Origin: Ganoderma boninense | Taxonomy: Eukaryota > Basidiomycota > Agaricomycetes > Polyporales > Polyporaceae | Length of the DNA stretch: 64,000 nucleotides | Assembly: GCA_002900995.3 (NCBI GenBank) | Contig: CM035304.1 | Span: 3,667,612 to 3,731,611 of the forward strand | Direction of reading: 5' to 3' | Shown: positions 41,961 to 54,227 of the stretch, piece after piece | How positions within the stretch are numbered: the stretch's first letter is position 1 | How the letters are laid out: each line of letters starts with the position of its first letter | Translations under genes and position numbers: made by a program | Notes under the pieces: generated by a model | Database searches by the model: none | Told to the model about the DNA's origin: nothing | The model's input: only the letters and a program-made list of their open reading frames with translations

Positions 41961-44018
41961 CACTCTGAGAGCGTGCAAGTTGCTCCTGTCATGCACGTGT
42001 GCTCGATAGTGCTACCAAGCTGCCCAAGTGTGGCTGTAAATGGCATCGGCATCAATCAACTTGCTCCTTCTCTCTGCACCTTTGGTCTGAAGGGAATGAA
42101 CAAGCAGCCCTCACCTCTCCCATTCAAAATCTCTATTTCACTCTCCTTGGCCAACTTGAGACAACCTCAATGAAGCATCAAGTCTCCATCTACCAGCCCT
42201 AAACCAGACATGTGGTCCCATCAATCTGCCAGCATGACTGTCAGCAGCCGTCTTCTCTTGTCCTTCTCCCACTTTTCCTCCCCCCTTTATAGCCCTCCAT
42301 CTGCTCTCACTGGTCCCTCTCCTAGATGTGCTGCTTGGCCACTACCACCTACTGTGCTTACTTCTTCTGTCAGCCAGAGGTATGTGTCTCCTACTTCAGG
42401 GCACCAATGGGCCTCCTGAAGCTGATCCAGGACTTTGAGGATGGTCCACCATGAGTGGTGGATGGGTGCCACCTAGCCTCGAATGCCAACACCAATACTT
42501 TGGGTAAGCTTTTCAATCTGTGTGTTTTCTTTCTCCCATTCTCCTCTGTGTGCACGCTTTCCCCACTGTTGTTGCCCACCCTTGGTGTGAGTTGATGCAC
42601 CTGCAGAGTGTGTTCAGTCACTGCTGTGTGTCCCTGGGCCTCAGTACTGCTGTTTCCCCCTGATGTCTAATGTCTTCCTATCTGGTCTTCTATTGCAGTG
42701 AGTGCGAGTGTGATTTACTAGCTTCAGCATGTTCATGACTGGGGACTGAGTAAGGAGACGGGGTGTTGCCCCTTCCAAAGGTCAGTCAGATAAAGTATAA
42801 CAGCTTACTTACAGCTGCAATGTTTATGTAAGTCTGTCAATATGTAGATTCTGTGTGCACTAGCAGCAGCATCACAGTGGGATGTGAGCCTGCACATGGG
42901 TGCAGTGACCTTGCTATATTACTTTTATTTTATTACGCTCACTTGATGTATGTACTATAGCATGTTTGCATAATAAACAAAGCTTTTGCTCTTTCTATGT
43001 GCCCTGTGTAAGAATTTGAAGCAAAATGGCCAATATTGGCCCCTGCTCTCATGTCTCGTGGTGTCTATTGAGTCCTATCGAGTACTTGATAGCCACCAGG
43101 TGGCTCTATCGACTCCTATATAAATAGATACCTTCCGATCAGCCTATCATCACTCCCTAGGCTCAATAGTACTAGTGAGTAAGGTTTTTTTTTGCTGATG
43201 TGCTGTGTTCAGTCATGGGCATGTTGCAATGTCTCACTGCACTTTGCCTACATGTATAAAGGTGGTGTTTGCAGAAGACAAGGATGATATGATGACTACC
43301 AATATTGTGTATTAGGAAGTTATTACTCCACTGCCTACTTGAAGTGGTTCTGTATATTTAATGTGGCTGGATTATATCATTGCTTCTATTTGTCTTCAAC
43401 TTTTCACCCCTATTCCTTGCACCCAGATAATTCATACTTGCATCAAATATGTGTCTTTTTTCTTATGTATCTTTTTATATTGTATTGCTTTAGGGCAGGC
43501 TTCAAATACTTATAACTCTGTTTTCAATATATGCCTTCAATTGTTATTGCTTTATGGCAATCTATCAGTTCGCGTAAGTCATAAGTAGACACCCAGTTTT
43601 ACTAAGTCTAACATAAAGTTTGAATAGACTTTAACAAGCTCAACACACAGTCTTTTGTCTTAAGCTAGAGGCCAAGTATTGATTAATTGCGCCGAGCCGA
43701 AGGCAAAGCATCGTGGCAAAGTGTTCAATGCATGGATTGACTTCAACTACCAACATCTTCAGGTAGTCAATCTTGTCAACCAGTGGTCATGCAAGTCATC
43801 GGCGTAGCCCAGAGACGTCCACGAAGACGTATTGGGTGAGAAATCTCCCATGTCATGTGTATCTGAGCGGTGAAATAAATCAAACTGAAGCGGTTCACTG
43901 CTTAGTATGAGGAAATTTTCTCCCGCTTAGTATAAGATGGATAGGTAGCGAGGTTTGGTGAGTAAGAAATATTGATACAGCCTGTTCCGGGGACCACAAG
44001 ATGATTGGGGAGGAAAAT
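41961..44018. other. Non-coding stretch between transposon island and host genes
   Basis: No gene was seen. It includes T-rich and CT-rich sequence, a 14-bp palindrome GGCCAATATTGGCC (43029-43042) followed about 85 bp later by TATATAAATAG (43120-43130), and the 3' flank of the ETF-QO gene. The TATA-like box may be a remnant LTR promoter. Confidence 0.55.
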
Positions 44019-46063
44019 CTACGTGACAGCTGTGGAAGGTCTTAACAATGAGCTCAGCGCGAGAAGACAAATGCTTACTGTACTTGGGACCTCCACCACC
44101 CTCAGGGACGGTCCAGGTAATATCCTGAGTGGGCACCTTGACATCGCAAAACTTGCAATGAATACAGTTCTGTGAGTTGATGACGAGTTTCTTCCCTTCC
44201 CATCCAGCGGCCTCGGGTTCCGCAGCAGCATCCGCGTTCTCATCTTCCATGTATTCATATACCTGCGCTGGACAGCCCCGGCCAAGGAGGCCAGCGTATT
44301 CGCCCACATTTATGCGGACATGTTCCCGCCTGATGTCCGCGTTTTCTGTCCATGCCTCAGTTTTGAGGCCCTCGGATGATTCATTACCCTCAGTTTTGAT
44401 AGGTCCATCTCCTGAAAGGTAACGCCTGACGCGAAGATGCACCGGCTGGTCCTCCGCGTGGTTCGTGCCGGTTAGGTTTACACTCGTCAGAAGATCAGTC
44501 GACAGAGGGGGTTCAAATGGTGGATAGTTGATGGGCTCGCACTCTCTGGAAGAGAGTGTATGGGCAGCATCGTCCTTGCCCGACCTATTGCGGAACGTCC
44601 AAGGAGTGCGCCCCTTGAGGAATAAGGTATCGACACCGGAGTAGGCCACACCACCCCATAGGCCAAGGGGCGTGTTGAACGAAGGGCGGAGGTTACGAAC
44701 CTCGTAGAGATCGTCGTAGACCCACGATTTGCGGAGGGCCTCGTCATACGCGCTCATGTCCGTAGGGGTATCCTGAGAGGGAGCTTGGGACTCGAGCGCA
44801 TCATACGCGGCCTCAGCAGCAAGCATGCCACTCTTCATGGCGTTGTGGGTGCCCTTGATTTTGGCGACGTTCACAAAACCTGCAGAACAGCCGATGAGGG
44901 CGCCTCCAGGGAAGTTGAGCCGTGGGAGAGATTGAAGACCGCCTTCGTTCAACACGCGGGCACCGTAAGCGATACGAGTGGAGACCCCTGAGAGGAGATC
45001 ACGGTAGTAAGGATGGTGCTTCATGCGCTAATGGACGGGCAGTGAGTAGAGCAAAGGAGAGGATTGACCGGAGATTGGACTGTGCACCTGGAGTTCCCTA
45101 TAGGGACTGAGATATGGATTCTGGTAGTCAAGTCCAACGACGAGGCCGAGGGAGACGAGACCATCGGCCATGTGGTAGACCCATGCCCCACCATAAGTTT
45201 GATAGTCAAGGGGCCAACCGATGGAATGGACAACTTTGCCTGGTTGGTGTTTCGCGGGATCGACGCGCCAGACTTCCTTGAGACCAAGGCCATACGTTTG
45301 TGGGTCACGGCCATTTCGTAGATTGAAGCGTCTGATGGCCTCTTTGGAGAGGGAACCGTGTGCGCCTTCGGCGAGGAGGGTGACACGAGCACGGAACTCC
45401 ATGCCGGGCTCGAAAGAGTCCTTCATGCGACCTTGACGATCGAGACCGACCTCATTGGTGCGGACACCAAGGACGCCAGGGAGACGAGGAGCGTAGACGA
45501 GACCAGCGCCTGCAAAGCCAGGATAGACCTCGACGCCCAATTCGTCAGCGATGGAGCCGAGCCAGGCGGTGAGTTGGGAGAGAGAGGTGACGTATGTGCC
45601 GAGTTTGGCCATTTGTGGAGGTTGGGGGATGGGGAATGAGGTGTTTTTGGTGAAGTAGCGCATGGTGACAGAGGTCGTGGGCTGTTTGAGGGGATGGTCG
45701 TCGCGGGATTGCCAGTCTGGGAGAAGCTCGTCGAGAGCGCGGGGCTCAATGACGGCGCCGGAAAGGATATGGGAGCCTTGGAAGGGAGTAAGCGGGGAAG
45801 GGGAGAGCGGGAAGGGAATACTGACCTACTTCAGAGCCCTTCTCGAGAACGACGACGCGGAGAGGACGGTGATTCTGTTGCTCGAGCTGCTTGAGGCGAA
45901 TGGCAGCACTGAGGCCTGCAGGGCCTGCGCCGACGATGCAGACGTCGACGTCATCTGAAGCGCGTTCGACGGTAGAAGGATCAAAGAGCTCGCGTTGTGC
46001 AAGGGCGGTGGAGTGGAAGGCGCGGATGAGGGTGGGTGGCCGAATTCTGCAGCGGGAGAGCAT
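44019..46063 (-). CDS. Electron transfer flavoprotein-ubiquinone oxidoreductase
   Basis: The family (ETFDH/ETF-QO, yeast Cir2) passes electrons from ETF to ubiquinone at the mitochondrial inner membrane during fatty-acid and amino-acid oxidation. Exons 46063-45826, 45776-45088, 45027-44079 and 44029-44019 join in frame to 628 residues, close to the family length. Residues 1-22 look like a mitochondrial presequence (MLSRCRIRPPTLIRAFHSTA). A FAD-binding VGAGPAGLSAA follows at 44-54. The C-terminus has the 4Fe-4S ligands (GRGCPAQVYEY and NCIHCKFCDVKVPTQD) and the family ending GGGGPKYTVT. The last exon is only 11 nt; reading through the 49-bp intron would give a false 36-residue tail. The gene is divergent from the transporter, with 520 bp between the ATGs. 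Confidence 0.95.
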
Positions 46064-46582
46064 TGTGCGAGGCGACGTCAGTTGCAGGTCGAGCCAGGGT
46101 CAGAGCGCAATGCGGGGCAAGAGCGAGCCCACCGTGAGCGGCGTCGAGGACCTGCAGCCACCGGAGTCATGCAGCTAATAAACTCTGCGCCGCGTCCGCG
46201 TCGGACCCAAAACGGACCCCGGCGTCTTTCCCCGCGCCAAGTGCCAATTCCGGCCTCGGCATTCGCTCCCTCCGAAATCACGTTGGGGGCTGGTGTCCGG
46301 TGTCTGGTGTGCGCACGTGGACAAGACCCCGGCGCGTGCCAAGTACTACGACTACCTAGTACTACTACTCCATCTACTTACTCCTGCCCGCGTACTGCAT
46401 CTGGCAAGTGCGCACAGAACCAGCTCGCGCCAGTCCGTCCACGGCCCTCGACCTGAACAGACTGAGACTCGGACTGCTCGACCCTCCGCTCTGTTTCCTG
46501 TGCACGATCTAGCTGCCGCTGCTTCTTCCTCTTTTCTCCACTGCCGCCTTCAACTGCCCGACCCTTCCTCCCCAATGCCACT

Positions 46583-49287
46583 ATGACCGGCTTCTCCGCC
46601 CTTCCCCTCACAGAGCAAGCAGGCCTCCACCAAGAGTCCCGCCTCGCAGGCGTATCTACAATAATAGGCCCCAGATGGGCCCAGTTGCCCGCCATCACAA
46701 TCGGCCTCCTCGGCGTCCAAGTATTCTGGTCCGTCGAGATGTCCTATGGTTAGTCCTCTCCATTCCACTCTTCACTCTCATCTCCACCCTCTCATCCTTT
46801 TCTGAACCAATAGGCACTCCATATCTCTTGTCTCTCGGACTCACAAAGGCTGCCGTCGCCATGGTCTTCCTTGCCGGTCCAATATCCGGCCTCCTCGTCC
46901 AGCCTCTCATAGGTCCGTCATCCTCCCTCCCTCTTCCCCCGCTTCCCTCCTCATTTTTCATTAGGTGTCCTTGCCGACAACTCAAAATCCCGCTTCGGTC
47001 GTCGTAGACCGTACATGATCGTCGGTTCCCTTCTCTGTACCCTCGCAATGCTCCTCCTCGGCTTCACTCGTCCCTTTGCCTCCCTATTTTCCTCATCAGC
47101 TTCTGCTCTGGTGAGCTTTCTACCTCTGCCCACCTCTCTCTCTACACTCCTCCTCCACTTCAATCTCCCTTACACTCATCCCCCACAGAACAATGTCCTC
47201 ACCATTTGGCTCGCCATTCTCGCTCTCTTCACCATCGACTTCTCCATCAATGCCGGTATGCACCGGCTCCCCCTCCTCTTCCACCTCACCGTCTCATCCC
47301 CCTTCTCTAGTTCAGGCTGTCGACCGCGCCCTCATCGTTGACACTCTTCCCTCCGCCGACCAGGCAGATGCCAATGCCTGGGCTGCGCGCATGCTCGGTT
47401 TCGGCAGCGTTGCAGGTTATTTTATGTACGTCCCTTCTGCAATCTCGCTATCCAGTTTCTATTCACCAATCCTTCAGAGGGAACATTGACATGACTGCCG
47501 TCTTCCCCTTTCTCGGGAACACCGAACTCGAAGTCCTTGCCGTCGTTGGGTCTTTCCTACTCCTCACCACGCATGCTGTCACAGCCATTTGTACAAAGGA
47601 GAAGATCGTCGTCTCCAGCAGGTCCTTCATGACACGTACCGAATTAAGCTCCCATGCTAACTATGAACCAGAAATTCACACAAGTCCTTCGCCAGCGAAC
47701 TCCGAGATATTTGGGACAATGCCTTCTCCCTTCCTCCCGTCATCCGCCAGATTGTACGTGTTCACTTGTATTTTCCCTCAATCGGCATACTGTTACTCAC
47801 AGCGGCGTCTAGTGTCTGATTCAGTTTTTGTAAGTTATCGCCAACATTGCTTCAGGCCACTGTTGACCAACGTGTAGCTCCTGGGTTGGCTGGTTCCCTG
47901 TACTCTTCTATACAACCGCTTTCATTGGCGACCTCCATAAAGCGTCGTCAGACCTCCCACCATCTGATCCTGATCTCGACGCCGAAGCGACACGGCTTGG
48001 TACGCGTGCACTATTCTACTCTGCCATCGTCAGTTTCGCTGGCAACATCTTTCTTCCGTTCATCGTTGCTGAGTCTGCAAGATCACGCCGACTACTTGAG
48101 CGCAAGTTAGCCCAGGCTAGGAAGAGCGTTTGGTTGCAGTTCTACGACCGTTCGAGGATCAGCCTTGCCGCCCTTTGGGCTGTGAGTCATCTTATCTTTG
48201 CCCTCTCCATGTTCGCAACCTTGTCAGTACACCACACTTTTACTACGAACGGAGAGGATCTTGACGCTGTCATAGCTTCTACACAAGCGTCAAGGGTGCG
48301 ACGTTCTTCACCACCCTCACAGGCTTTTCGTGGTCTATCACGCAATGGGCACCCTTCTCCTTGGTGCGTAGAGCTTGTGATCATACCACGTTACCTTCTT
48401 GAACTTACAGGACCCCCCAGCTAGCAGAGGCGATCCTTACTGAAGGTTCATCAGATGAGGAGGGAACGGGAATTGTTTTGAACGACACCCGCACCCGCAG
48501 ACGTTCGGGTTCGATTACGCTGCAGGGCGATGACCAAGAGCGACAATTCCTCGTTAGCTCGGAGGACGAAGATGACTCTCCAGATCTGTTGTATACGGCT
48601 CCCACTACTGCACAGACAGTGGATGATCGAGAGGTTGACTCGCGTCGATCGCTTGCCATGGAGCAAAATGTCCGTTCGTTCTCTTCCGGCGCGCCCTCGA
48701 GCTCCCGCATGACTAATGAAAACCATCAGATGCCTCATCGACGGACCCCAAGCAGAGAAAGCAATGACGAAGGAGCGTCGCATACGTTCCTTCAAAATGC
48801 TGCTGCGCGTGCAAGTCACGCTGACGTGCACTCTCTCGCTACGTCTGATTCTGACACCGTGCATGATCATGACGCTGCCAAAGGTAACGCAGACTCGGGG
48901 TTGGCGGACAAAGCAGGAATCATTATTGGGATCCACAATATCTTTATCGTCATCCCCCAGTTTATCATGACTGGACTGGCCTCCATTATCTTCGCGTTAC
49001 TCGACCCAACCAGTAGACAGCCCAGCGCTACAACCGGCTCGTCATCGTCGATAACAGCCTCCCCTTCTATAGAAAGTTCGCCTTCTGTTGCGCGAAGCGA
49101 GGCCCTTGTCCAAGGGAGTGGACCGAACTCTTACGCTATCATTTATCGGTGAGTGCTCAGACTGGCATGCATTGGGAGAATGTTTAATGCTCATGCTGCC
49201 GTCAATTCGTTCAGTGTTGGTGGACTCTCTGCAGTGGTTGCTTTTGTGTTAACTCTGCGGCTTGCCCGAGCACTGCGACATCATTAA
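46583..49287 (+). CDS. Sucrose-type GPH/MFS sugar-proton transporter
   Basis: Twelve exons (46583-46748, 46814-46912, 46965-47110, 47189-47255, 47311-47425, 47478-47621, 47672-47753, 47813-47829, 47878-48222, 48276-48363, 48421-49148, 49215-49287) join without a break to 689 residues. The start of the membrane part (GLLGVQVFWSVEMSYGTPYL), the loop with GRRRPYM between helices 2 and 3, VDRALIVDTLP in helix 4 and LRDIWDNAFSLPPVIRQICL before helix 7 match plant and fungal sucrose/maltose transporters (SUC/SUT, S. pombe Sut1). It should import a disaccharide with protons at the plasma membrane. Before the last helices there is a hydrophilic insert of more than 170 residues rich in Ser, Asp and Glu. 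An out-of-frame four-codon ORF (ATG at 46575) overlaps the start and could tune translation. Confidence 0.88.
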
Positions 49288-49889
49288 TCCAATGTATTGT
49301 GCTTCTCCGTCAGCTGTTTTGGATACCCCAAATCCCAATTTGTGTGTCCGAAGCAGACGTGGAGTGTCGCGTTGCTAGGCTCTGATCCTCGGGGGAGAAG
49401 AAGATCAACTGGGATAGACCTATTTGCCGGACCCCGACCTCGACCCTGCTTGTTAGCTACCTCCGAGGAAGAACACACTGTGAGTCTTTGCCTTTTTCCG
49501 CGAGCGCTCAGTCCAGTAACCCTGAGATACGTAAACAGGAGCGTTTGCAGTGTAGTTGCCCCTGACGCCATGTCCACATTAGTATCCCGCTCGTCAGCGA
49601 AGCACACCTCAGGTTCGACGGTAGTCGATCAGCTGTTGGTAAATAGCTCGATCACAAATTTGGTAGGCATCCAGCATGGCGAACTGGAATTTGAGACTGG
49701 TTGCGAGCCCTATAAGATGACAAGGGAAACGGGTAAAAGTCATCGTCGTTGACGGTGTCTTCGTTCGGCCATATACCATCTCCGCTGCGCACCTTGAATA
49801 CACTCATCTCGGGGCTCTGTTCTAAACGTACGTACAGCCCGTTGCGATTCTGCAATCGTAGGCGACTGATGACGACTCTTTCCTTCAGC
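49288..49889. other. Intergenic region
   Basis: Frames of about 90-150 codons occur on both strands here, but none has recognisable domains or consistent splice structure. I see no supported gene. Confidence 0.5.
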
Positions 49890-50534
49890 ATGGCGCGCGG
49901 TGGGAGAAGAAGACTGGGCACGCCCGACGATGCGAAGAGCGGATTCGCAGGTGGAGAGACACACGTCCTTCGTTCAAGACTCCGGGTAGAATTCAGAGAA
50001 CGGATTGGTGCGAGCCCCTCTCCTTTGTCGATGCCCCATGCTTATACTCACTAACGGTTGGCTGACGCTGCAGTCCGCAAGACAGGGTGCCGACGCGCAA
50101 CCATGTGGTACACCCCAAGAAGGTTCCACGACTATGTGTTCAAGAAGTGGCGGTTGGCCCTACCTGGTTGGCCCGGCCACATCCTGTTCCAAAACCTCAG
50201 TTACCTTTGCAAGGCCGAGTTGTTGGAGCTTCTTGAGCGCCTGGAGGACGGAAGGCTAAGGTTCGAGGAAGTCGACGAAGGCGAGTACTACGCGCGTGTC
50301 AACAACATCAAGGGTGTCGCGCCGGGCAGGTTTGAGCGGATTGGGAACGCGCACCCGGGGAGGTGTGACACCAAGAAATCGCGATTCAACAAGCAGACCG
50401 GGGAGCCCATTTCTCGCACCCGCAGGCTCCGTCTGTCGGGCGCGAAGACGCCGAAATACTGTTACGGTTCTGCGTTCCGCGAGGTGTGGGTGGAGGTGCC
50501 CCCTCTCCGGAAGCGCTCAGTGCAGCGGCGGTAG
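49890..50534 (+). CDS. Unrecognised basic protein, 192 residues
   Basis: Two exons (49890-50007 and 50074-50534) join across a 66-bp intron with a CTAAC branch-like site. The protein starts MARGGRRRLGTPDD. It has a conserved-looking core, MWYTPRRFHDYVFKKWRLAL and ILFQNLSYLCKAELLELLER, and a basic tail ending PPLRKRSVQRR. Arg/Lys are frequent. No signal peptide, membrane segment or known motif is visible. A nucleic-acid-associated role is possible from charge alone. Confidence 0.65.
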
Positions 50535-50814
50535 GGATGTAGTTACAGTCGGCTGATTGATCTTGGTCCATTGCACGTTGTATCATATACATCTTTACGC
50601 AGCGTCGAAGGCCTCAGGCGGTGGCATTGTTTTGGCGATACTCAGAGGGTGGCGACGGTGGAGGGACGGCAGTCGGAGTCGGAGGTCCGGACGGTGGCGG
50701 AGTGTTGGTGCAGCCAGAACAAGCGCCAGACGCCACTGCAAGTTAACCCTCGACCACGACCATCTCCGTTCCTCACCACCATCCGTCCCATTCTTGATCG
50801 CTACATCTTTCACT

Positions 50815-51472
50815 ATGGTCCGCACAACATTGCTTCCGCTGTATGCTCATGCTGACAGGGTCCGCAGTCGACCAACTGCCGCCGCCGCCTCATTCGCGAC
50901 TTCAAGCGGCTCTCAACGGACCCACCTGGCGGGATCTCAGGCAGCCCATGCCCTGACAACATCATGCTGTGGAATGCGGTCATATTCGGGCCAGGTAGGC
51001 AGGATACTCTTGCTTGGCGCTGCGTCTGCTTCGGGCTGGTGGTTGCGGTTTCGGTTTCGGTGGCGCTAACGGACGGGTGGCGGATGGCACAGCGGATACA
51101 CCATTTGAAGACGGAACATTCAAGCTGCTGTTGACATTCGACGAGTCATACCCCAACAAGCCGCCGACGGTCAAGTTCTTGTCGCGGATGTTCCACCCCA
51201 ACGTATACGCCAACGGAGAACTGTGCTTGGATATCCTCCAGAACCGATGGTCGCCGACATATGATGTGGCGGCGATCCTGACGTCCATCCAGTCGCTGCT
51301 GCACGATCCCAACCCGAACAGCCCTGCAAACGCAGAGGCTGCGCAGCTGTACCGGGAGAACATGAAGGAGTACGTGCGGAGGGTGCGGGCGACGGTGGAA
51401 GAGAGCTGGCTCGATGCGGAGGAGCAGGTGGCGATGGAGCAGGATTCGTCGGAGGCGGCGGCGGCAGAGTGA
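50815..51472 (+). CDS. RAD6: Ubiquitin-conjugating enzyme E2, Rad6/Ubc2 type
   Basis: Exons 50815-50817, 50868-50994 and 51093-51472 encode 169 residues. The first exon is just the ATG, followed by a 50-bp intron, and joins to [15 protein letters not shown], the strongly conserved Rad6 N-terminus. The UBC fold shows [19 protein letters not shown], and [18 protein letters not shown] with catalytic Cys88, the same number as in yeast Rad6. Family role: with a Bre1-type E3 it monoubiquitinates histone H2B, with Rad18 it ubiquitinates PCNA, and with Ubr1 it serves the N-degron pathway. A Glu/Ala-rich C-terminal tail ([17 protein letters not shown]) recalls the acidic tail of yeast Rad6, absent from animal homologues. 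Confidence 0.93.
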
Positions 51473-51876
51473 GTGGTCGACATGTGCCCGGAGCGGGCTG
51501 TGGCGGACGAGGGACGGGATGGGGGAGTGTCGTGTGAGGCGAGGACGCGGAGACGAGTGTGCGAGTACTGGGGCTTGTGATCAGGATAGCATAGTGTATA
51601 TTGGCATAATCTGGAGGCTCAAGTGTGCGCTGCTGTTGTGCGGAGTGCCGAATGCTGCGCGGGGTGGGGCTGAGGAGAGCGTATCTGGCGGGCGGCGGGA
51701 GGCAGCCGATTGGAGCGGGCGCGGGTCGAGTGCGAAGCCACGTGGCCGGGCGGCGGGGTCCTGTTCGAGTCTCGCCTCGTCCTCCCCATCTTCCTCCCCG
51801 TCGCCCTCTCCTCCTCCTCCTCCTCGCTCCTCCTCACTCCCCGCCCTGTCCCCGTTCATGCTCTAGAGACGACGCC

Positions 51877-53279
51877 ATGACGCTCCCCGCTAACGACGCC
51901 TTCACTCTTGGCCTCCCCCACGACCCTGCACGCATCGGACTCCGCTCATCTTCCAAAATCCCTTTTGTCTCGGGCTCCAAACCACGCTCCCCTTCCGCCG
52001 CCTCTCGCAGGAGCGTCCCTCCTCGCCAGATGAGCGTCGACCTCCCAGACTCCCCCTCTCACCGCGACTCTCGCAGCCCTCCTCCCCATCCCACTTCTCC
52101 CCCTCATTCTTCCAATCGGCCTTTCAACGGTGCCGCCATTCGCCATAGGAAGAAGCCCCGTACCACCTCCGCCATTCCCTCCTCCCAACTCCTCCCAAAC
52201 CGCACCGCCCAAAAATCCCCCCGCCCCCCTATCGACTGGGAAATCCCCAGGAAGACTCTCCATTCATCTATTGGTATGCTTTCTTCCCTCGCGTGACCCT
52301 TGTTCTGCACCATCCCTCATTAACGCCCACAGGCTTTCTTACCTTGTATCTCTACGCTTCCGATGGCAATTCTCGCGCCGTTGTATTCGTCCTCAGCCTC
52401 GCTCTTGCCATCATCGTCCCTGCAGACATTCTCAGATTCAACTCCCAACGCTTCGAGCGGTTGTACGAACGTGTCCTAGGCTTCCTAATGCGAGAATCGG
52501 AGAAGGTCCGTCCCTCTGTTATTTTATCTCCTGTCCCCCACTTGCCCATACTTTTTTCCCTCTTCAGAAAGCCATAAACGGAGTCGTCTGGTACATCATC
52601 GGCGTTATCTTTGTTCTTTCTGTATACCCTCTTGATATTGCCACAGTCTCGATCCTCATGTATGTCCGTTTCTTCGACCCTTTTGCCCAGCACGCCTTCA
52701 ACTGATCCTTTTCAGTCTTTCTTGGGCCGACACAGCCGCATCTACAATCGGTCGCCTCTGGGGTGCCTACACTCCCCCACTTCCGCGCTCCCTCCCCCTT
52801 ATTCCCTATGTTCCTTTCTTCCGTCTCCCGCTCGCCCCTCGCAAGTCCCTTGCCGGTTTCCTCGCAGGCTCAATCACAGGCGCGGCCATCGCTGTCGGCT
52901 TTTGGGGCTTCTTTTACCCTGTCCGTGACGCGCAGCTGTTGCTTCAGTTCCCTTCCACCGACGCCCTCGCTCCCGCCTACAGCGTGCTCCCCGAGGTCGC
53001 AGCGGTGGCTGTGAAGCACGGTGTGCGTTGGATGCAGAATCTAGGCATTCCCGTTGGAAAGTGGGCAGGATTGTCGTTGCTCGGCGTCGTGAGCGGTCTG
53101 ATATCGGGCACTGCTGAGGCACTCGGTACGCTTCATAACCATTTCCGTCCTCATGACACCCTCCTGACGTCTTCTCAGATCTTGGCTCTCTTGATGACAA
53201 CCTGACGCTGCCCATCATCTCTGGCGGATGTATCTGGGCGTTCTTCAAGGCTCTCGAGTACATCGGAGGCTCCGCTTGA
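51877..53279 (+). CDS. DGK1: CTP-dependent diacylglycerol kinase, Dgk1-like
   Basis: Exons 51877-52273, 52333-52505, 52568-52659, 52716-53125 and 53179-53279 join to 390 residues. The first 118 residues are Ser/Pro/Arg-rich and probably disordered. Then come WEIPRKTLHSSIGFLTLYLY (121-140), several membrane helices, INGVVWYIIGVIF, LSWADTAASTIGRLWG and RKSLAGFLAGSITGAAIAVG, all matching yeast Dgk1 and the CTP-transferase family. The enzyme makes phosphatidic acid from diacylglycerol and CTP in the ER/nuclear membrane and feeds phospholipid synthesis. The frame is open upstream of 51877, but only as low-complexity sequence, so this ATG is preferred. Confidence 0.88.
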
Positions 53280-54227
53280 ACACAATCTTCCTCATGCTTC
53301 CTTGTCTATCCACCATACCATTTCATATCTGCACTTGACTCTCGCGAGTCGTTTCCTTCCTCATCATTTTATTTACATACGTTCAGATCTGGAGGTGTTG
53401 CACTCCTCAAGGAAGTTTACTGCGTAATGTAATATTGACGCTGACGGATGTGCGAGGAGAAGCAGTCTAGTTTGATGCTCCGTAGAACTACATTACACTA
53501 CCCATCTCCCAGACATGCAAGCTGGCCGATGGTACGATACGAGTATTTACGACTTCCATACATATTAGAACCGTTCCGAGTCGCTAGATCTCGACGCGTT
53601 TTGAACTGGTACATACTACAGTAGTATACCACAATGATATCCTTGTATCGTCTCCGGTGTGCTGAACGGAGGACTAAACCACCTACGAGCGAACGAGGTT
53701 GCGTAGAACGCGGGCTGAGGTCTGGTAGATATGAAACACTGCCACGGGGGCGAGAGTGCACGCGCCCCAAGCCTTTCGGCACTAGTAGCATTCTCTTCGG
53801 TGCTTCCTACGGTGAGAAAATATTCAGTTTTTTTATACTTAGAGTCGTACGGTGGTCCTTGGTTTCGGGGTGTCAGTGGCACCTATTGTAATAAGTAACA
53901 GTAGCAAGCACAGGAATGGTTCTATAGTATCGATACAGAGCAGAGGTAACAAACTTGGGACTGAGATAATAGTCAATCAACGATGGAGGGATACACAACA
54001 TGTATGGTAAACAGGCTAGCTAGCGATGAATACGAGCGGAAGTACTGATGATACTATCGAGCTTCTAGAATGAAATCTAAGAACAACGAAGAAATTGGTT
54101 GGGGTAACTCAAAGAAAGTTGCATGAAAACATCGAGAGAATTGGCGCCCCTTTCGACCGGACGGCGTGTCAAACAATAAGAAGGCAAAGGACCGGGAAAG
54201 GCTACGCCAAGTGCAGCTGTCCGAGGA
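53280..54227. other. Intergenic region between convergent genes
   Basis: This 950-bp stretch holds the 3' ends of the Dgk1-like gene (plus) and the acid phosphatase gene (minus). Frames of up to 97 codons appear on both strands without domain or splice support. No gene is called. Confidence 0.5.

Noticed and set aside
49297..49752. 151-codon plus-strand frame after the transporter
   Set aside because: Composition is unlike neighbouring exons, there is no domain, and it overlaps the transporter's 3' flank.
53498..53891. Small genes in the 53.3-54.2 kb intergenic region
   Set aside because: Frames overlap on both strands and have no domains, no splice sites and no start context.
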